This document shows, piece by piece, positions 8,231-16,132 of a stretch of 32,150 bases of DNA. Where the stretch lies: NCBI RefSeq assembly GCF_016428915.1, contig NZ_JAELTP010000064.1, positions 1-32,150 of the forward strand, read 5' to 3'. A program made the translations under genes and the position numbers. How positions within the stretch are numbered: the stretch's first letter is position 1; each line of letters opens with the position of its first letter. The DNA is from Pandoraea sp. ASV26 (GTDB taxonomy: Bacteria > Pseudomonadota > Gammaproteobacteria > Burkholderiales > Burkholderiaceae). Below the pieces are notes generated by a model. It saw only the letters and a list, made by a program, of their open reading frames with translations. It was not told the origin of the DNA and did not search any database.

Positions 8231-8602
8231 GTGAACAATGAATTTGAAGACGTGCGGATAACTGAGCTGGCTGGATTGAGTGCCGAGCGGCTAGATGCGT
8301 TGCCATTCGGCGTAATCGAATTTACACCGGATGCAATTGTCACGGCCTACAACGCCACCGAGTCGAGAAATGCCGGATTGAGCCCGCAGCGAGTTCTCGG
8401 CAAGCATTTTTTTGAGGAAGTCGCGCCGTGCATGAACAACTTCATGGTTGCGCAACGTTTCGATGACGTGGATGAACTCGACGAAATCATTCCCTACGTC
8501 TTGACCTTGCGCATGCGCCCGACTCCGGTGCGGTTGAGACTGATGAAGGCGCAGAGCTGCGCGACCCGATTTGTCCTGATTGAGCGGAGTACAGCAAATT
8601 GA
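8231..8602 (+). CDS. Photoactive yellow protein-like PAS domain protein
   Basis: This 123-residue single-PAS protein aligns along its whole length with photoactive yellow protein (PYP). The chromophore-attachment Cys is kept (Cys67 in FFEEVAPC; FFKDVAPC in PYP), as are the residues matching Tyr42 and Glu46 (Tyr40 and Glu44 in AYNATESRNAG). Residues matching Thr50 and Arg52 are Ala48 and Leu50. Other matches are LDALPFG, VLGKHFF and MRPTPVRLRL. It starts with GTG after AGGGGG. In PYP a p-coumaroyl chromophore on the Cys senses blue light; whether this protein binds one, or uses the Cys otherwise, cannot be told. No p-coumarate-making genes are in the window. Its stop overlaps the TTG start of the diguanylate cyclase gene, so the two are probably translated together. 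Confidence 0.82.
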   Translation: MNNEFEDVRITELAGLSAERLDALPFGVIEFTPDAIVTAYNATESRNAGLSPQRVLGKHFFEEVAPCMNNFMVAQRFDDVDELDEIIPYVLTLRMRPTPVRLRLMKAQSCATRFVLIERSTAN

Positions 8603-9945
8603 GCACGCTGAACACGGACAGGAACGACGTGGAGTCCGAGTACGAAGCATTACTCTCCTTCATGTATCTATCGCCGGTCGGGATTGTCCGCAGTGACAAA
8701 TCAGGCTTCGTTGACATGATGAACCCGCTTGCCGCGCAGCTGCTCATGCCCCTGGTAAGAGGCGGGAATATCGAGAATATTTTCGACACCCTCGCGTCGG
8801 TCGCCCCAGAGCTTCGCAATCTGGTGGCCAGTTTCGAAGCAGAGCGGGGGCCTGTGTGTGAAAATCATCGGGTTTTCGTGACGCTGACCAAGGATGACGC
8901 AGTCGTCCTGGCATGTTCCATCATCAAGGTGAGTGCGGATGTGCTGATGATGGTGTTGACGGACATCTCCCGGCAGGTCGCCGCTGAACGTCGAGCGCGG
9001 CAGACCGAGTCATGGCTTGCCGGAATCTATACCGGCGTCAACGATTTTGCGTTTTTTACGCTCGATGCTCAAGGCTGCATCGATAGCTGGAATCCATCTG
9101 TTGAGCGCTTGACGGAGTTTCGTGAGGCGGACGTTATCGGGCATATGTTGTCGCGCTTTTATGCCAACGATGAGATTGTTTTGCACCGTTCACCTGAGCA
9201 CATCGCGCTGACGCGCGACGATGGCTGGCACGTTGAGGAGTTCTGGTGCGAGACGAAAGCTGGTCGGCGCTATTGGGGGCAAGTTCTCGTTGCTGTGCTC
9301 CGTGAGGAGGACTGTGAGATTTCTGGGTATTCGGTGGTTTTGAGGGACATCACGGAGCGGAAAATCCACAGCGACAATCTCGCACGTCTCCTGACGACAG
9401 ACCATCTGACCGGCGTAACGAACCGCGCTCACTTCTTTGAAATTGCGGAATCTGAGGTTGCACGGGCTGGACGGCACGGCCGTGCATTATCGCTGGTTAT
9501 GTTCGACGCCGACCACTTCAAGCGGATAAATGACGCGGCCGGGCATCAGGCTGGCGACGAGGTTTTGAAGCGGATTGCTGGTGAAGCGAAAGCGCTTCTA
9601 CGAAGGTCCGACATTGTCGCGAGACTCGGTGGAGAGGAATTCGTTTTGCTGCTTCCGTCGACAACAGCAGGCGAAGCGATGGTGGTCGCGGAGCGACTGC
9701 GCGTTGCCGTCGAGCAAGCACTTATTGAAACAGCTGTCGGACAATTGAAAGCGACGATTAGTCTTGGCGTAGCAAGTCTAGGAGATGAAACCCAGACGCT
9801 CCAGGACCTTTTAGCTGCCGCTGACCACGCCCTCTATAACGCAAAACAAGCCGGGCGAAATTGCGTGCGCGGCGCCATTGCCGAACCAGAGGGCGCCGCG
9901 CTTTCTGTTTCTGCCAGAGAAGAGGGCGACGCGATTCCAACTTGA
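8599..9945 (+). CDS. PAS-PAS-GGDEF diguanylate cyclase
   Basis: This 448-residue protein should make c-di-GMP from two GTP. Residues about 15-125 form a PAS-like domain, 135-255 a second PAS with its PAC end (YSVVLRDITERKIH), and 265-425 the GGDEF domain. The active site reads GGEEF (344-348), with the metal Asp in MFDADHFKRIND and the product-inhibition site RRSD (335-338) five residues before it. It is therefore predicted to be active and feedback-inhibited. The first codon is TTG, within TTGA shared with the stop of the PYP-like gene. No membrane segment is seen, so it is cytosolic. The PYP-like protein is the obvious candidate input. Confidence 0.92.
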   Translation: MSTLNTDRNDVESEYEALLSFMYLSPVGIVRSDKSGFVDMMNPLAAQLLMPLVRGGNIENIFDTLASVAPELRNLVASFEAERGPVCENHRVFVTLTKDDAVVLACSIIKVSADVLMMVLTDISRQVAAERRARQTESWLAGIYTGVNDFAFFTLDAQGCIDSWNPSVERLTEFREADVIGHMLSRFYANDEIVLHRSPEHIALTRDDGWHVEEFWCETKAGRRYWGQVLVAVLREEDCEISGYSVVLRDITERKIHSDNLARLLTTDHLTGVTNRAHFFEIAESEVARAGRHGRALSLVMFDADHFKRINDAAGHQAGDEVLKRIAGEAKALLRRSDIVARLGGEEFVLLLPSTTAGEAMVVAERLRVAVEQALIETAVGQLKATISLGVASLGDETQTLQDLLAAADHALYNAKQAGRNCVRGAIAEPEGAALSVSAREEGDAIPT

Positions 9946-10011
9946 CCGCTGCACGGCAGCAGCGCCAGTAGATGCAATACCCCACAGCAAATAAAAGCGG
10001 CTCATAGACAG

Positions 10012-10803
10012 ATGGCTTCTTTCAAGATTCATAGCCACGACGAGGTGGCCAGCCAATCGAAACGATGTTCTGGATGCAAGGACACGATACCGCTGCCATT
10101 CGAGATAGATTTCGCATTTCAGCCAATCGTCGACGTGAGTTCCAGGACCGTGTTCGCGTGCGAGGCACTCGTGCGGGGTGCGAATGGGGAATCCGCGTAT
10201 TCCGTGCTGTCGCAAATCGACGATGCAACGAAATACCGGTTCGACCAATATTGCCGGCAAGCGGCAATCGCCAGTGCGGCTGCGCTAGGTCTTGACGCGT
10301 TTCTGTCCATCAATTTCATGCCTAACGCAGTCTATCGGCCCGAGGTCTGCATAAGGAGCACCCTGGACGCAGCGCAGGCGAATGGTTTCCCGATTGAAAG
10401 AATCATATTCGAGACGGTCGAGGGTGAACATATGGCTGACCGCACTCACTTGGTTAATATTTTCAGGGCCTACAAGGAATACGGCTTTCTGACTGCAATT
10501 GATGATTTTGGGGCTGGTTACTCGGGGCTAGCGCTTCTGGTGGACTTCCAACCCGACATCATCAAGCTCGATATGGGACTTCTCCGCGGCATCGACGCCG
10601 ACCCGGTGCGCCAGCGCATCGTGCGAAGTGTCATATCAATGTGTCACGACCTCGGCATCCGCGTGGTTGCGGAAGGCATAGAAACGAAAGGCGAGCGTGA
10701 CTTTTTTGTTGCGCATGGAGTGAGTCTGATGCAAGGCTACTTTTTCGCGAAACCGGCTTTCAAATCAATTCCAATAATCGATGAAATGTCGTATTTCGCC
10801 TAA
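10012..10803 (+). CDS. EAL domain c-di-GMP phosphodiesterase
   Basis: This 263-residue stand-alone EAL protein should cut c-di-GMP to pGpG. All catalytic residues are present: Glu51 in CEALVRG, Asn101 in SINFMPN, Glu134 in IIFETVEGE, Asp164-Asp165 in IDDFGAGYSG, Lys185 in IIKLDM, Glu221 in VAEGIET and Gln241 in MQGYFFAKP. A short N-terminal stretch carries CSGC (19-22), which may bind metal; similar CxxC starts occur in EAL proteins that work with BLUF light sensors. It lies 66 bases after the cyclase gene on the same strand and probably opposes it. It is the last intact gene before the insertion-like junction. Confidence 0.93.
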   Translation: MASFKIHSHDEVASQSKRCSGCKDTIPLPFEIDFAFQPIVDVSSRTVFACEALVRGANGESAYSVLSQIDDATKYRFDQYCRQAAIASAAALGLDAFLSINFMPNAVYRPEVCIRSTLDAAQANGFPIERIIFETVEGEHMADRTHLVNIFRAYKEYGFLTAIDDFGAGYSGLALLVDFQPDIIKLDMGLLRGIDADPVRQRIVRSVISMCHDLGIRVVAEGIETKGERDFFVAHGVSLMQGYFFAKPAFKSIPIIDEMSYFA

Positions 10804-10804
10804 T

Positions 10805-10999
10805 GGCACGCGGCCGTTCGACTGCCTCAAGCTGCACATCCGGCTGACCCGCAAGGGCAAACGGGTGGCGAAAACCGTGTTCGAGCAGCGCGGCCGCTGG
10901 ATCGCCGGCTTGCTCGGCAATCTCAGCGACGCGGAACGCACGCAATTAGCGATATTGCTAGATAAGGTAGCGGGCAATCTCGCGGGCAAAACGTCATGA
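10805..10999 (+). pseudogene. 5'-truncated MarR-type regulator gene
   Basis: From about 10823 the plus strand reads LKLHIRLTRKGKRVAKTVFE, then RGRWIAGLLGNLSDAERTQL, and ends LDKVAGNLAGKTS with a stop. This is the C-terminal part of a MarR-family protein: the end of the wing (LTRKG) and the dimerisation helices. The winged-helix core is missing, replaced directly by the end of the EAL gene. The remnant has the high-GC codon use of the right-hand flank. It looks like the stump left when the block to its left was inserted or recombined in. Confidence 0.6.
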
Positions 11000-11122
11000 G
11001 TCGTATCGCCGCTCGCAAAGACGCGACGTGCGCCGCCAGCGCCACTCGTCGCATCTGCCAGCGAGCCCAACACAACCTCAGCAACCTCAGGTAAGGAAGA
11101 CGCGCAGCGCCGCCCCAGACGT

Positions 11123-12697
11123 TCAGACCCGCGTGGATTCGATGTCGACATGTGTCACCCCCGTGCGGGAGCGCGCTACGCCCGGCGGGTCGTTGGGCGG
11201 CGGCTCGGTGTCGTGCGTCGCGCTGACGCAGGACGACGACACCGCTCGCTCAAGTAACGCCGCGCTCCAGTGCTGGTACAGCAGCAGCAAACGATAAGCG
11301 GCGCGCACTGGCGTTGCGCCGCCAGACTGCCACGCATCTCCCGTCCAGCGATGCCCCCACGGACTCTCTGCGGGATTCAGGCTCAGATAGTTGGCGCCCT
11401 CGACGCACGACAGGTGGCACGGCACCTCAAACGCCCGACATGCGCGCATGATCCGGCGCGCCGTCAACGGCTCGACGCAAGCGAGTAAGTGCTCGCGTAA
11501 CGTGTCATGCGATGCGATCTTCGTCAACAGCGGCGTGTCGCAGTGGCGGGATAGTCGCGTCAGGTTCTCAACACGCCCGAGCACCGCTTGCTGATTACCG
11601 GCTGGCACGTCTGCGAGCCGCGCGCACAACGACTCCCATCCATGCGTCAAGCCGCGTGCGTCAAGCGTAAATGCCGCATTGCGCGCCCAGGTGCCAAGCA
11701 GGCTCGTCACCGCACGGCAGGAGTCGAGCATGAGGCCCGCCACCCGCAAGATGCCCCGATAGCCATCGACCTCGCTCGGCGGACTCGTGAACCACGACGG
11801 CAACCAGAGCCCCAGCCGCGCAGGCGGTATGGCCGTATTGGCGAACGTGAAGAGCGTTGCAACGTCGCGCGCTCGCGTGAGCGTGCCTAACGCGTTGCGC
11901 CACGACGTCGGTGCCGCCGGCGACGGCATCGCCACACACGCCTCCAGCAACCGGCAGCCCGCGTCCATGCGCTTGAGCACTTCGTCGACCGCATGATGGC
12001 GAATCAACGTCGGCGAACCGAGAGACTGCGTGATGACCCCCTTGGCCCCCTCGAGCGCCAGCAGCGTCCAGTCGGCCCACGGCACCCCGAACGGGGTGTT
12101 CGCTGCCGAGGCACCACGTCCCTCCTCCTCGGTCGCCCCCTGCTGATGAAAGCACGCGGCAATGATCGCGAGTAACGACAGATTCCCCACGAGCGACAAG
12201 GCGTCGCGCGCACCACGGAAGTGCCAGCCCCGGTCGCCCGTCTCGGCCACCGTTTCGAGCCATTGCGCGATGTCGACACGCACCTGATCGGCGGCCATGT
12301 CGATGACGGCGTGAGCGTCCTCGCCATGAGTGGGCGCCAACATCGCTTCGGCCTGCCTAAGGTTCTCGCCCAGACGTGCATCGCGCTTGTGCGCCAGATC
12401 GAACTCCTTTCGATAGAAGTGCTGGCACGGTCCGGTCGTCACCCACAATCCTGCCCACGCCTTGGCAAAGGCGCGCGCCAGTTCAGGATCGACACGATGC
12501 CGCGCTTCGCGCCCATTTTGTCGGCTCGGCCCCGCATTGCGCGCTGCGTTGGCGGTCCGCTCCATACGTTCCCTAAGCCCGGCTTCGTCGGCGCGATGCA
12601 GCGCCGAGGCGTCGCGCATGTCCGTCAACGCCATGCCAGACGTCGCGCCCCATCGCCCGTCCCAACCGCTTGCGCCTACACACTGCTGGTACCACAT
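11123..12697 (-). CDS. Large protein of unknown function
   Basis: I do not recognise this 524-residue protein. The start at 12697 is supported by GGGGGAA just upstream. It has no signal peptide. It is rich in Ala, Arg, Trp and Leu. It has a hydrophobic stretch near residues 165-185 (SLVGNLSLLAIIAACFHQQG) and others, at lower hydrophobicity, near 255-300. Several Cys are scattered (CQHF, CHLSC). The Arg/Asp/Glu-rich N-terminus and Pro-rich, charged C-terminus suggest flexible ends. It is monocistronic and divergent from the PilZ gene across 460 bases. Codon use is high-GC like the surroundings and the other frames are poor proteins, so I take it as real. A lineage-specific or effector-like protein is possible, without evidence. 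Confidence 0.65.
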   Translation of the reverse strand: MWYQQCVGASGWDGRWGATSGMALTDMRDASALHRADEAGLRERMERTANAARNAGPSRQNGREARHRVDPELARAFAKAWAGLWVTTGPCQHFYRKEFDLAHKRDARLGENLRQAEAMLAPTHGEDAHAVIDMAADQVRVDIAQWLETVAETGDRGWHFRGARDALSLVGNLSLLAIIAACFHQQGATEEEGRGASAANTPFGVPWADWTLLALEGAKGVITQSLGSPTLIRHHAVDEVLKRMDAGCRLLEACVAMPSPAAPTSWRNALGTLTRARDVATLFTFANTAIPPARLGLWLPSWFTSPPSEVDGYRGILRVAGLMLDSCRAVTSLLGTWARNAAFTLDARGLTHGWESLCARLADVPAGNQQAVLGRVENLTRLSRHCDTPLLTKIASHDTLREHLLACVEPLTARRIMRACRAFEVPCHLSCVEGANYLSLNPAESPWGHRWTGDAWQSGGATPVRAAYRLLLLYQHWSAALLERAVSSSCVSATHDTEPPPNDPPGVARSRTGVTHVDIESTRV

Positions 12698-13157
12698 GGC
12701 TTCCCCCTACATGGTCGTCGCCGGGCGCGCCGGCAAACCGTCGACTATAGGCAGACGACCTCGATCGCATGGCAGCACGTCGAGCGGACACGCATGCTTG
12801 CCCCGGCAGCACAGCCTCGGCAGACACGCCCATCACCGCCTACGCTCCCCCAGCGAGTGCCCACTTACGCAGCTTGCACACGCGAGGAAACGCGTGTGCC
12901 CCTCGCCAAGTGCCGGCGCGTCGCGGTAGACTTTCGCCAGACCTGACATCTGCGATCCTGCCCGCACGCTCTGGCGAGCGCCCACTTCGCTGACATTGGC
13001 GCGAAGCCGGTTTGCCGATGCCAACCCTGCCAACGCTGAGAACAGGCCAACGATCCACGACCTTTCGACGCACGAACGCGAGCGCGCCTGCCGCGCGCAC
13101 GGCGTGGGCCCGAAGTGTCCCCTGAGCGTCTCCTGAGTGACTCGATAACGCGCCCCT
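12698..13157. other. Intergenic region between divergent unknown and PilZ genes
   Basis: No gene is supported in these 460 bases. They hold a hairpin at 12876-12899 (listed separately) and an imperfect direct repeat GCGAGYGCCCACTT, once near 12853 and once near 12974. The long minus-strand open frame that crosses this region (12840-14147) is antisense to the PilZ gene and is Arg-, Gly- and His-rich, so it is rejected. Confidence 0.5.
12876..12899. other. Perfect hairpin
   Basis: GCACACGCG (12876-12884) and CGCGTGTGC (12891-12899) can pair fully around a six-base loop (AGGAAA). It lies upstream of the PilZ gene. No T-run follows on either strand, so it is not a standard terminator. It could be a regulator site or an RNA structure in a long leader. 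Confidence 0.4.
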
Positions 13158-14105
13158 ATGTCCAACATCCCCTCTCAAGCGCCTGCGGCCCCCGTCAACA
13201 CGCTGCCGCTCGTACCGCTCACCCCCGACGAGATCCCGCTGGGCGAAGCGCTGCCCTGGGCCATCGTCGACCGCAACGGCGAACCGTTGCTGGCCGAAGG
13301 CGATATCGTTCCCTCCCAGGCCGGACGCGACTGGCTGTTCACGTCGTTCGCCCCGCACCGGCTCGCCAATCTCGGCGAAGACGACACCGCCCCGGCCCCC
13401 GCCGACACGCCACCGCCATCGGCACCGGACAATGCCGCGCCCGCCGCCGGGGCTGCGCAACCGCAGTACGCACTCACCGACCTCAACTTGCGTCCCGGCG
13501 ACTGGCTTCAGATCCAGTTGCCGCCCGGTGCCGGGTCGCAGCGCGTGCGCACGCGAGTGATCGGTCACGCGCCGAATCAGATGCTGTTCGTCACCGCGCC
13601 AACGGGCCGCGCCGCGCCCCCTACCCTGCAAACGAGCGAGCGACTCGAACTGTGGACGTTCTCCGGTGAAGACATCTATCACTTCGTCTGCACGGTCGAG
13701 CGTGTCGAGCGGGTGCCGTTCGATTACGTTGTGCTGTCCGCTCCTGCGCAGATTCGCCGCAAGGTGCTGCGCCGTTCGCAACGCGTGCCCGCGAAGCTGG
13801 TCGTGTCGGTGAGCCGGGGCGACGCGCGCCACCTCGCGTTGTTGCAGGACGTGAGCGCTGAGGGCGTCTCGCTGCTGGCAGACTCGCCGCTCGGCGCGCC
13901 CGGCGAGAGCCTCCAATTGGCGTTTCGTGTGCGCGTAGGCGACATCGACATGCCCATCGACGCCACCGGCACGATTCGCGGCGTACAACAGGGCGACGAC
14001 GGCAGTCATCTGCACGGCATCGAATTGCCGGTGCTCGAACCCTCGCATTACGTTGCGCTCAAGTGCTATGTCTACGAACGCCTGCTCGCGCTCGGGGGGG
14101 CCTGA
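13158..14105 (+). CDS. YcgR-like PilZ domain c-di-GMP receptor
   Basis: This 315-residue cytosolic protein has a disordered Pro/Ala-rich part (about 75-103), a YcgR-N-like beta domain (about 108-195) and a PilZ domain (about 203-312). Both c-di-GMP-binding motifs are visible: R205-x3-R209 in RRSQR and DxSxxG at Asp231-Gly236 in DVSAEG. YcgR proteins bind c-di-GMP and slow the flagellar motor or otherwise alter motility. The extra N-terminal ~100 residues are longer than in E. coli YcgR and of unknown role. The stop overlaps the start of the IclR gene by one base (TGATG), so the two are coupled. No strong ribosome binding site precedes the ATG at 13158. Confidence 0.85.
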   Translation: MSNIPSQAPAAPVNTLPLVPLTPDEIPLGEALPWAIVDRNGEPLLAEGDIVPSQAGRDWLFTSFAPHRLANLGEDDTAPAPADTPPPSAPDNAAPAAGAAQPQYALTDLNLRPGDWLQIQLPPGAGSQRVRTRVIGHAPNQMLFVTAPTGRAAPPTLQTSERLELWTFSGEDIYHFVCTVERVERVPFDYVVLSAPAQIRRKVLRRSQRVPAKLVVSVSRGDARHLALLQDVSAEGVSLLADSPLGAPGESLQLAFRVRVGDIDMPIDATGTIRGVQQGDDGSHLHGIELPVLEPSHYVALKCYVYERLLALGGA

Positions 14106-14896
14106 TGGCAAAGTCGAAGGCTCCGCAGGCCGAGCGGCCCCGCACACTCGCCAGTCAGACGTTGTTCCGCGGTCTCGATATCGTGGAAGCCGTCGCCGCC
14201 GGCATCGACACCGTGCCGGCCCTCTCGGCGCACACCGGTATCACGCCGTCGACGACGCATCGCATTGCATCGGCGCTCGTGCACGCGGGGTATCTGCGTT
14301 TCGAGCCGCGGCGCGGCTACCGACTCGGCAACAAGCTCATCGAACTGGGTTTTCTCGCGTACCGGCAGATCGACTTGCCCCGTGTGGCCCGGCCCACGCT
14401 GGAAGTGCTGGCGAGCGAGACTCAGGACACCGTGCATCTGGCCGTTGCCGATGGCTGGGAAGTGATGTACCTCGACAAGTTGCCGGGGCAACGCGCCGTG
14501 GAAATCAGCTCGCGCATCGGCGGACGCAAACCGATCTGCGTGACCGGTGTCGGCAAGGCACTGCTGCTCGATCAGGACGAAGGGGAATGGCACGCGCAAC
14601 TCGAGCACTACCAGACGCAAGTGCCCTCACATCCGATCGACAAGGCGGCATGGATTGCACGCATGCATGACTACGCCCGCCTCGGTTATGCGTTCGATCT
14701 GGAAGACGACACGCCGCAGATCCGCTGCGTGGCCGCCCCGGTGTACGACGCAAGCCAGCATATCGTGGCTGCCATCAGCGTCTCGAGTACGACCAAGTAC
14801 ATGAGCCGCGAGCGCATGCAGGAACTCGTGCCGCGCGTGAAGGACGCCGCCGCACAGATCAGCCGCCAGCTCGGCTGGTCCAGCAACGGGCGCTGA
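14105..14896 (+). CDS. IclR family transcriptional regulator
   Basis: This 263-residue regulator has an N-terminal winged helix (GLDIVEAVAAGIDTVPALSA, then THTGI-like recognition region GITPSTTHRIASALVHAGYL) and a C-terminal effector domain (about 85-260), with typical IclR motifs (YLDKLPGQRAVEISSRIGGR, TGVGKALL, and CVAAPVYD). Length is normal. The start at 14105 gives a compact N-terminus and overlaps the PilZ stop. It converges on the aldolase/dehydrogenase operon, and IclR proteins often control aromatic-compound or acid catabolism, so that operon is the likely target. The inverted repeat at 17144-17174 is a candidate site. Confidence 0.92.
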   Translation: MAKSKAPQAERPRTLASQTLFRGLDIVEAVAAGIDTVPALSAHTGITPSTTHRIASALVHAGYLRFEPRRGYRLGNKLIELGFLAYRQIDLPRVARPTLEVLASETQDTVHLAVADGWEVMYLDKLPGQRAVEISSRIGGRKPICVTGVGKALLLDQDEGEWHAQLEHYQTQVPSHPIDKAAWIARMHDYARLGYAFDLEDDTPQIRCVAAPVYDASQHIVAAISVSSTTKYMSRERMQELVPRVKDAAAQISRQLGWSSNGR

Positions 14897-14930
14897 GCTT
14901 CGTCTTCATCGTCATCCGCATCGACCAACG

Positions 14931-14962
14931 AAAAAAGCCGGCCCTTCCGCAGAGGGGCCGGC
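14931..14962 (-). terminator. Intrinsic terminator for the aldolase operon
   Basis: GCCGGCCC (14937-14944) pairs perfectly with GGGCCGGC (14955-14962) around a 10-base loop. On the minus strand the stem is followed by six T (14931-14936). It therefore ends transcripts coming from the aldolase gene at 15079. The same stem may also slow transcription from the IclR gene, which stops at 14896. Confidence 0.85.
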
Positions 14963-14992
14963 ATCGTGACGGCTTTGGAGATGCCACAACTC

Positions 14993-15048
14993 GGGTGATG
15001 CTTCAGGTAACGCTTTGGGTGATGCCTGGGTGATGCTTGGGTGATGCC
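14993..15048. repeat. Short degenerate tandem repeat
   Basis: The unit GGGTGATGC occurs four times (near 14993, 15017, 15028 and 15039), mostly as TGGGTGATGCYT with an 11-base period and one longer gap. It sits between the terminator and the aldolase stop codon. It looks like local slippage duplication of non-coding DNA. Confidence 0.7.
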
Positions 15049-15078
15049 CCGGCCAGCGCGGCCGGTAGCGTCAATACG

Positions 15079-16098
15079 TCATGCCGCGCGTCGCTTGAGC
15101 AGATCGAGCGCGACGTCGACGATCATGTCCTCCTGACCGCCCACCATGCGACGCTGCCCCAGCTCGACGAGAATGTCGACAGTCTTGAGGTCGTAGCGCG
15201 CCGCTGCGGCTTCCGCGTGACGCAGGAAGCTCGAATACACACCTGCATAGCCAAGGGCCAACGTCTCGCGATCCACACGCACGGCGCGATCCTGCAACGG
15301 ACGCACGATGTCGTCGGCCGCATCCATCAACGTGTACAGATCGCAGCCGTGGTTCCAGCCCAAACGCGATGCGGCCGCAATGAACACTTCCAGCGGGGCG
15401 TTGCCTGCGCCTGCGCCCATCCCCGCGAGGCTGGCGTCGATGCGATCGCAGCCCTCTTCCACCGCAACGATGGAGTTCGCCACACCGAGACTCAGGTTGT
15501 GGTGCGCGTGCATGCCCGTGAGCGTCTCGGGTTTGAGCACGTCCTTGAACGCGCGGAAACGATCACGCACGTCATTCATGCCCAGTGCGCCGCCCGAATC
15601 CACTACATAGATGCAGGTCGCGCCATACGACTCCATCAGCTTCGCCTGCTCGGCGAGGTGCTGCGGCGTGGTCATGTGGCTCATCATCAGAAAGCCGACG
15701 GTGTCCATGCCCAGTTCGCGTGCGTAAGCAATGTGCTGACGGGAGACATCGGCCTCCGTGCAATGCGTTGCGATACGGACCACTCGGGCGCCTGCGTCGT
15801 AGGCGGCGCGCAGGTCATGCACGGTGCCCACGCCCGGCAGCAGCAGCGTAGCGACCTTGGCGTGCGTGACGGTCTCCGCCACGGCGGCGATCCATTCGAG
15901 ATCGGTGTGTGCGCCGAACCCGTAATTGAAGCTCGAGCCGGCAAGGCCGTCGCCGTGCGCCACTTCGATGGAATCGACGCGTGCGGCGTCAAGCGCGGCG
16001 GCAATCGCCTTCACGTTGGGGATGCTGTACTGGTGACGAATCGCGTGGCTGCCGTCGCGCAGCGTCACGTCGGAGATATAGAGCTTTTTCTGCGTCAT
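15079..16098 (-). CDS. mhpE: 4-hydroxy-2-oxovalerate aldolase
   Basis: This 339-residue class II aldolase (MhpE/BphI/DmpG family) splits 4-hydroxy-2-oxovalerate into pyruvate and acetaldehyde at the end of meta-cleavage pathways. Motifs include [16 protein letters not shown] near the N-terminus (catalytic Arg, metal Asp and the catalytic-base His), [11 protein letters not shown] (metal His) and the C-terminal communication domain ending in [12 protein letters not shown]. The start at 16098 ([10 protein letters not shown]) is the family start; upstream codons are discarded. It follows the acetaldehyde dehydrogenase gene by 34 bases. In this family the two enzymes form a complex and channel the toxic acetaldehyde. 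No upstream ring-cleavage enzymes are in the window. Confidence 0.95.
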   Translation of the reverse strand: MTQKKLYISDVTLRDGSHAIRHQYSIPNVKAIAAALDAARVDSIEVAHGDGLAGSSFNYGFGAHTDLEWIAAVAETVTHAKVATLLLPGVGTVHDLRAAYDAGARVVRIATHCTEADVSRQHIAYARELGMDTVGFLMMSHMTTPQHLAEQAKLMESYGATCIYVVDSGGALGMNDVRDRFRAFKDVLKPETLTGMHAHHNLSLGVANSIVAVEEGCDRIDASLAGMGAGAGNAPLEVFIAAASRLGWNHGCDLYTLMDAADDIVRPLQDRAVRVDRETLALGYAGVYSSFLRHAEAAAARYDLKTVDILVELGQRRMVGGQEDMIVDVALDLLKRRAA

Positions 16099-16132
16099 GG
16101 TGAGGTGTGTCTCCTGATAGCGCGTGCGACGT

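Noticed and set aside
7891-8343. Minus-strand open frame of 150 codons
   Set aside because: It is Ser-, Arg- and Cys-rich, overlaps the start of the PYP-like gene, and the TauD-like remnant is read in another frame of the same strand.
10781-10999. Small intact gene starting at the ATG at 10781
   Set aside because: The first codons lie inside the EAL gene in another frame and do not match MarR proteins; only the later part does, so a truncated gene is the better reading.
12840-14147. Long minus-strand open frame (435 codons) opposite the PilZ gene
   Set aside because: Its translation is Arg-, Gly- and His-rich with no domain, while the plus strand here encodes a YcgR-type PilZ protein with both binding motifs. 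Long antisense frames are common in GC-rich genes.
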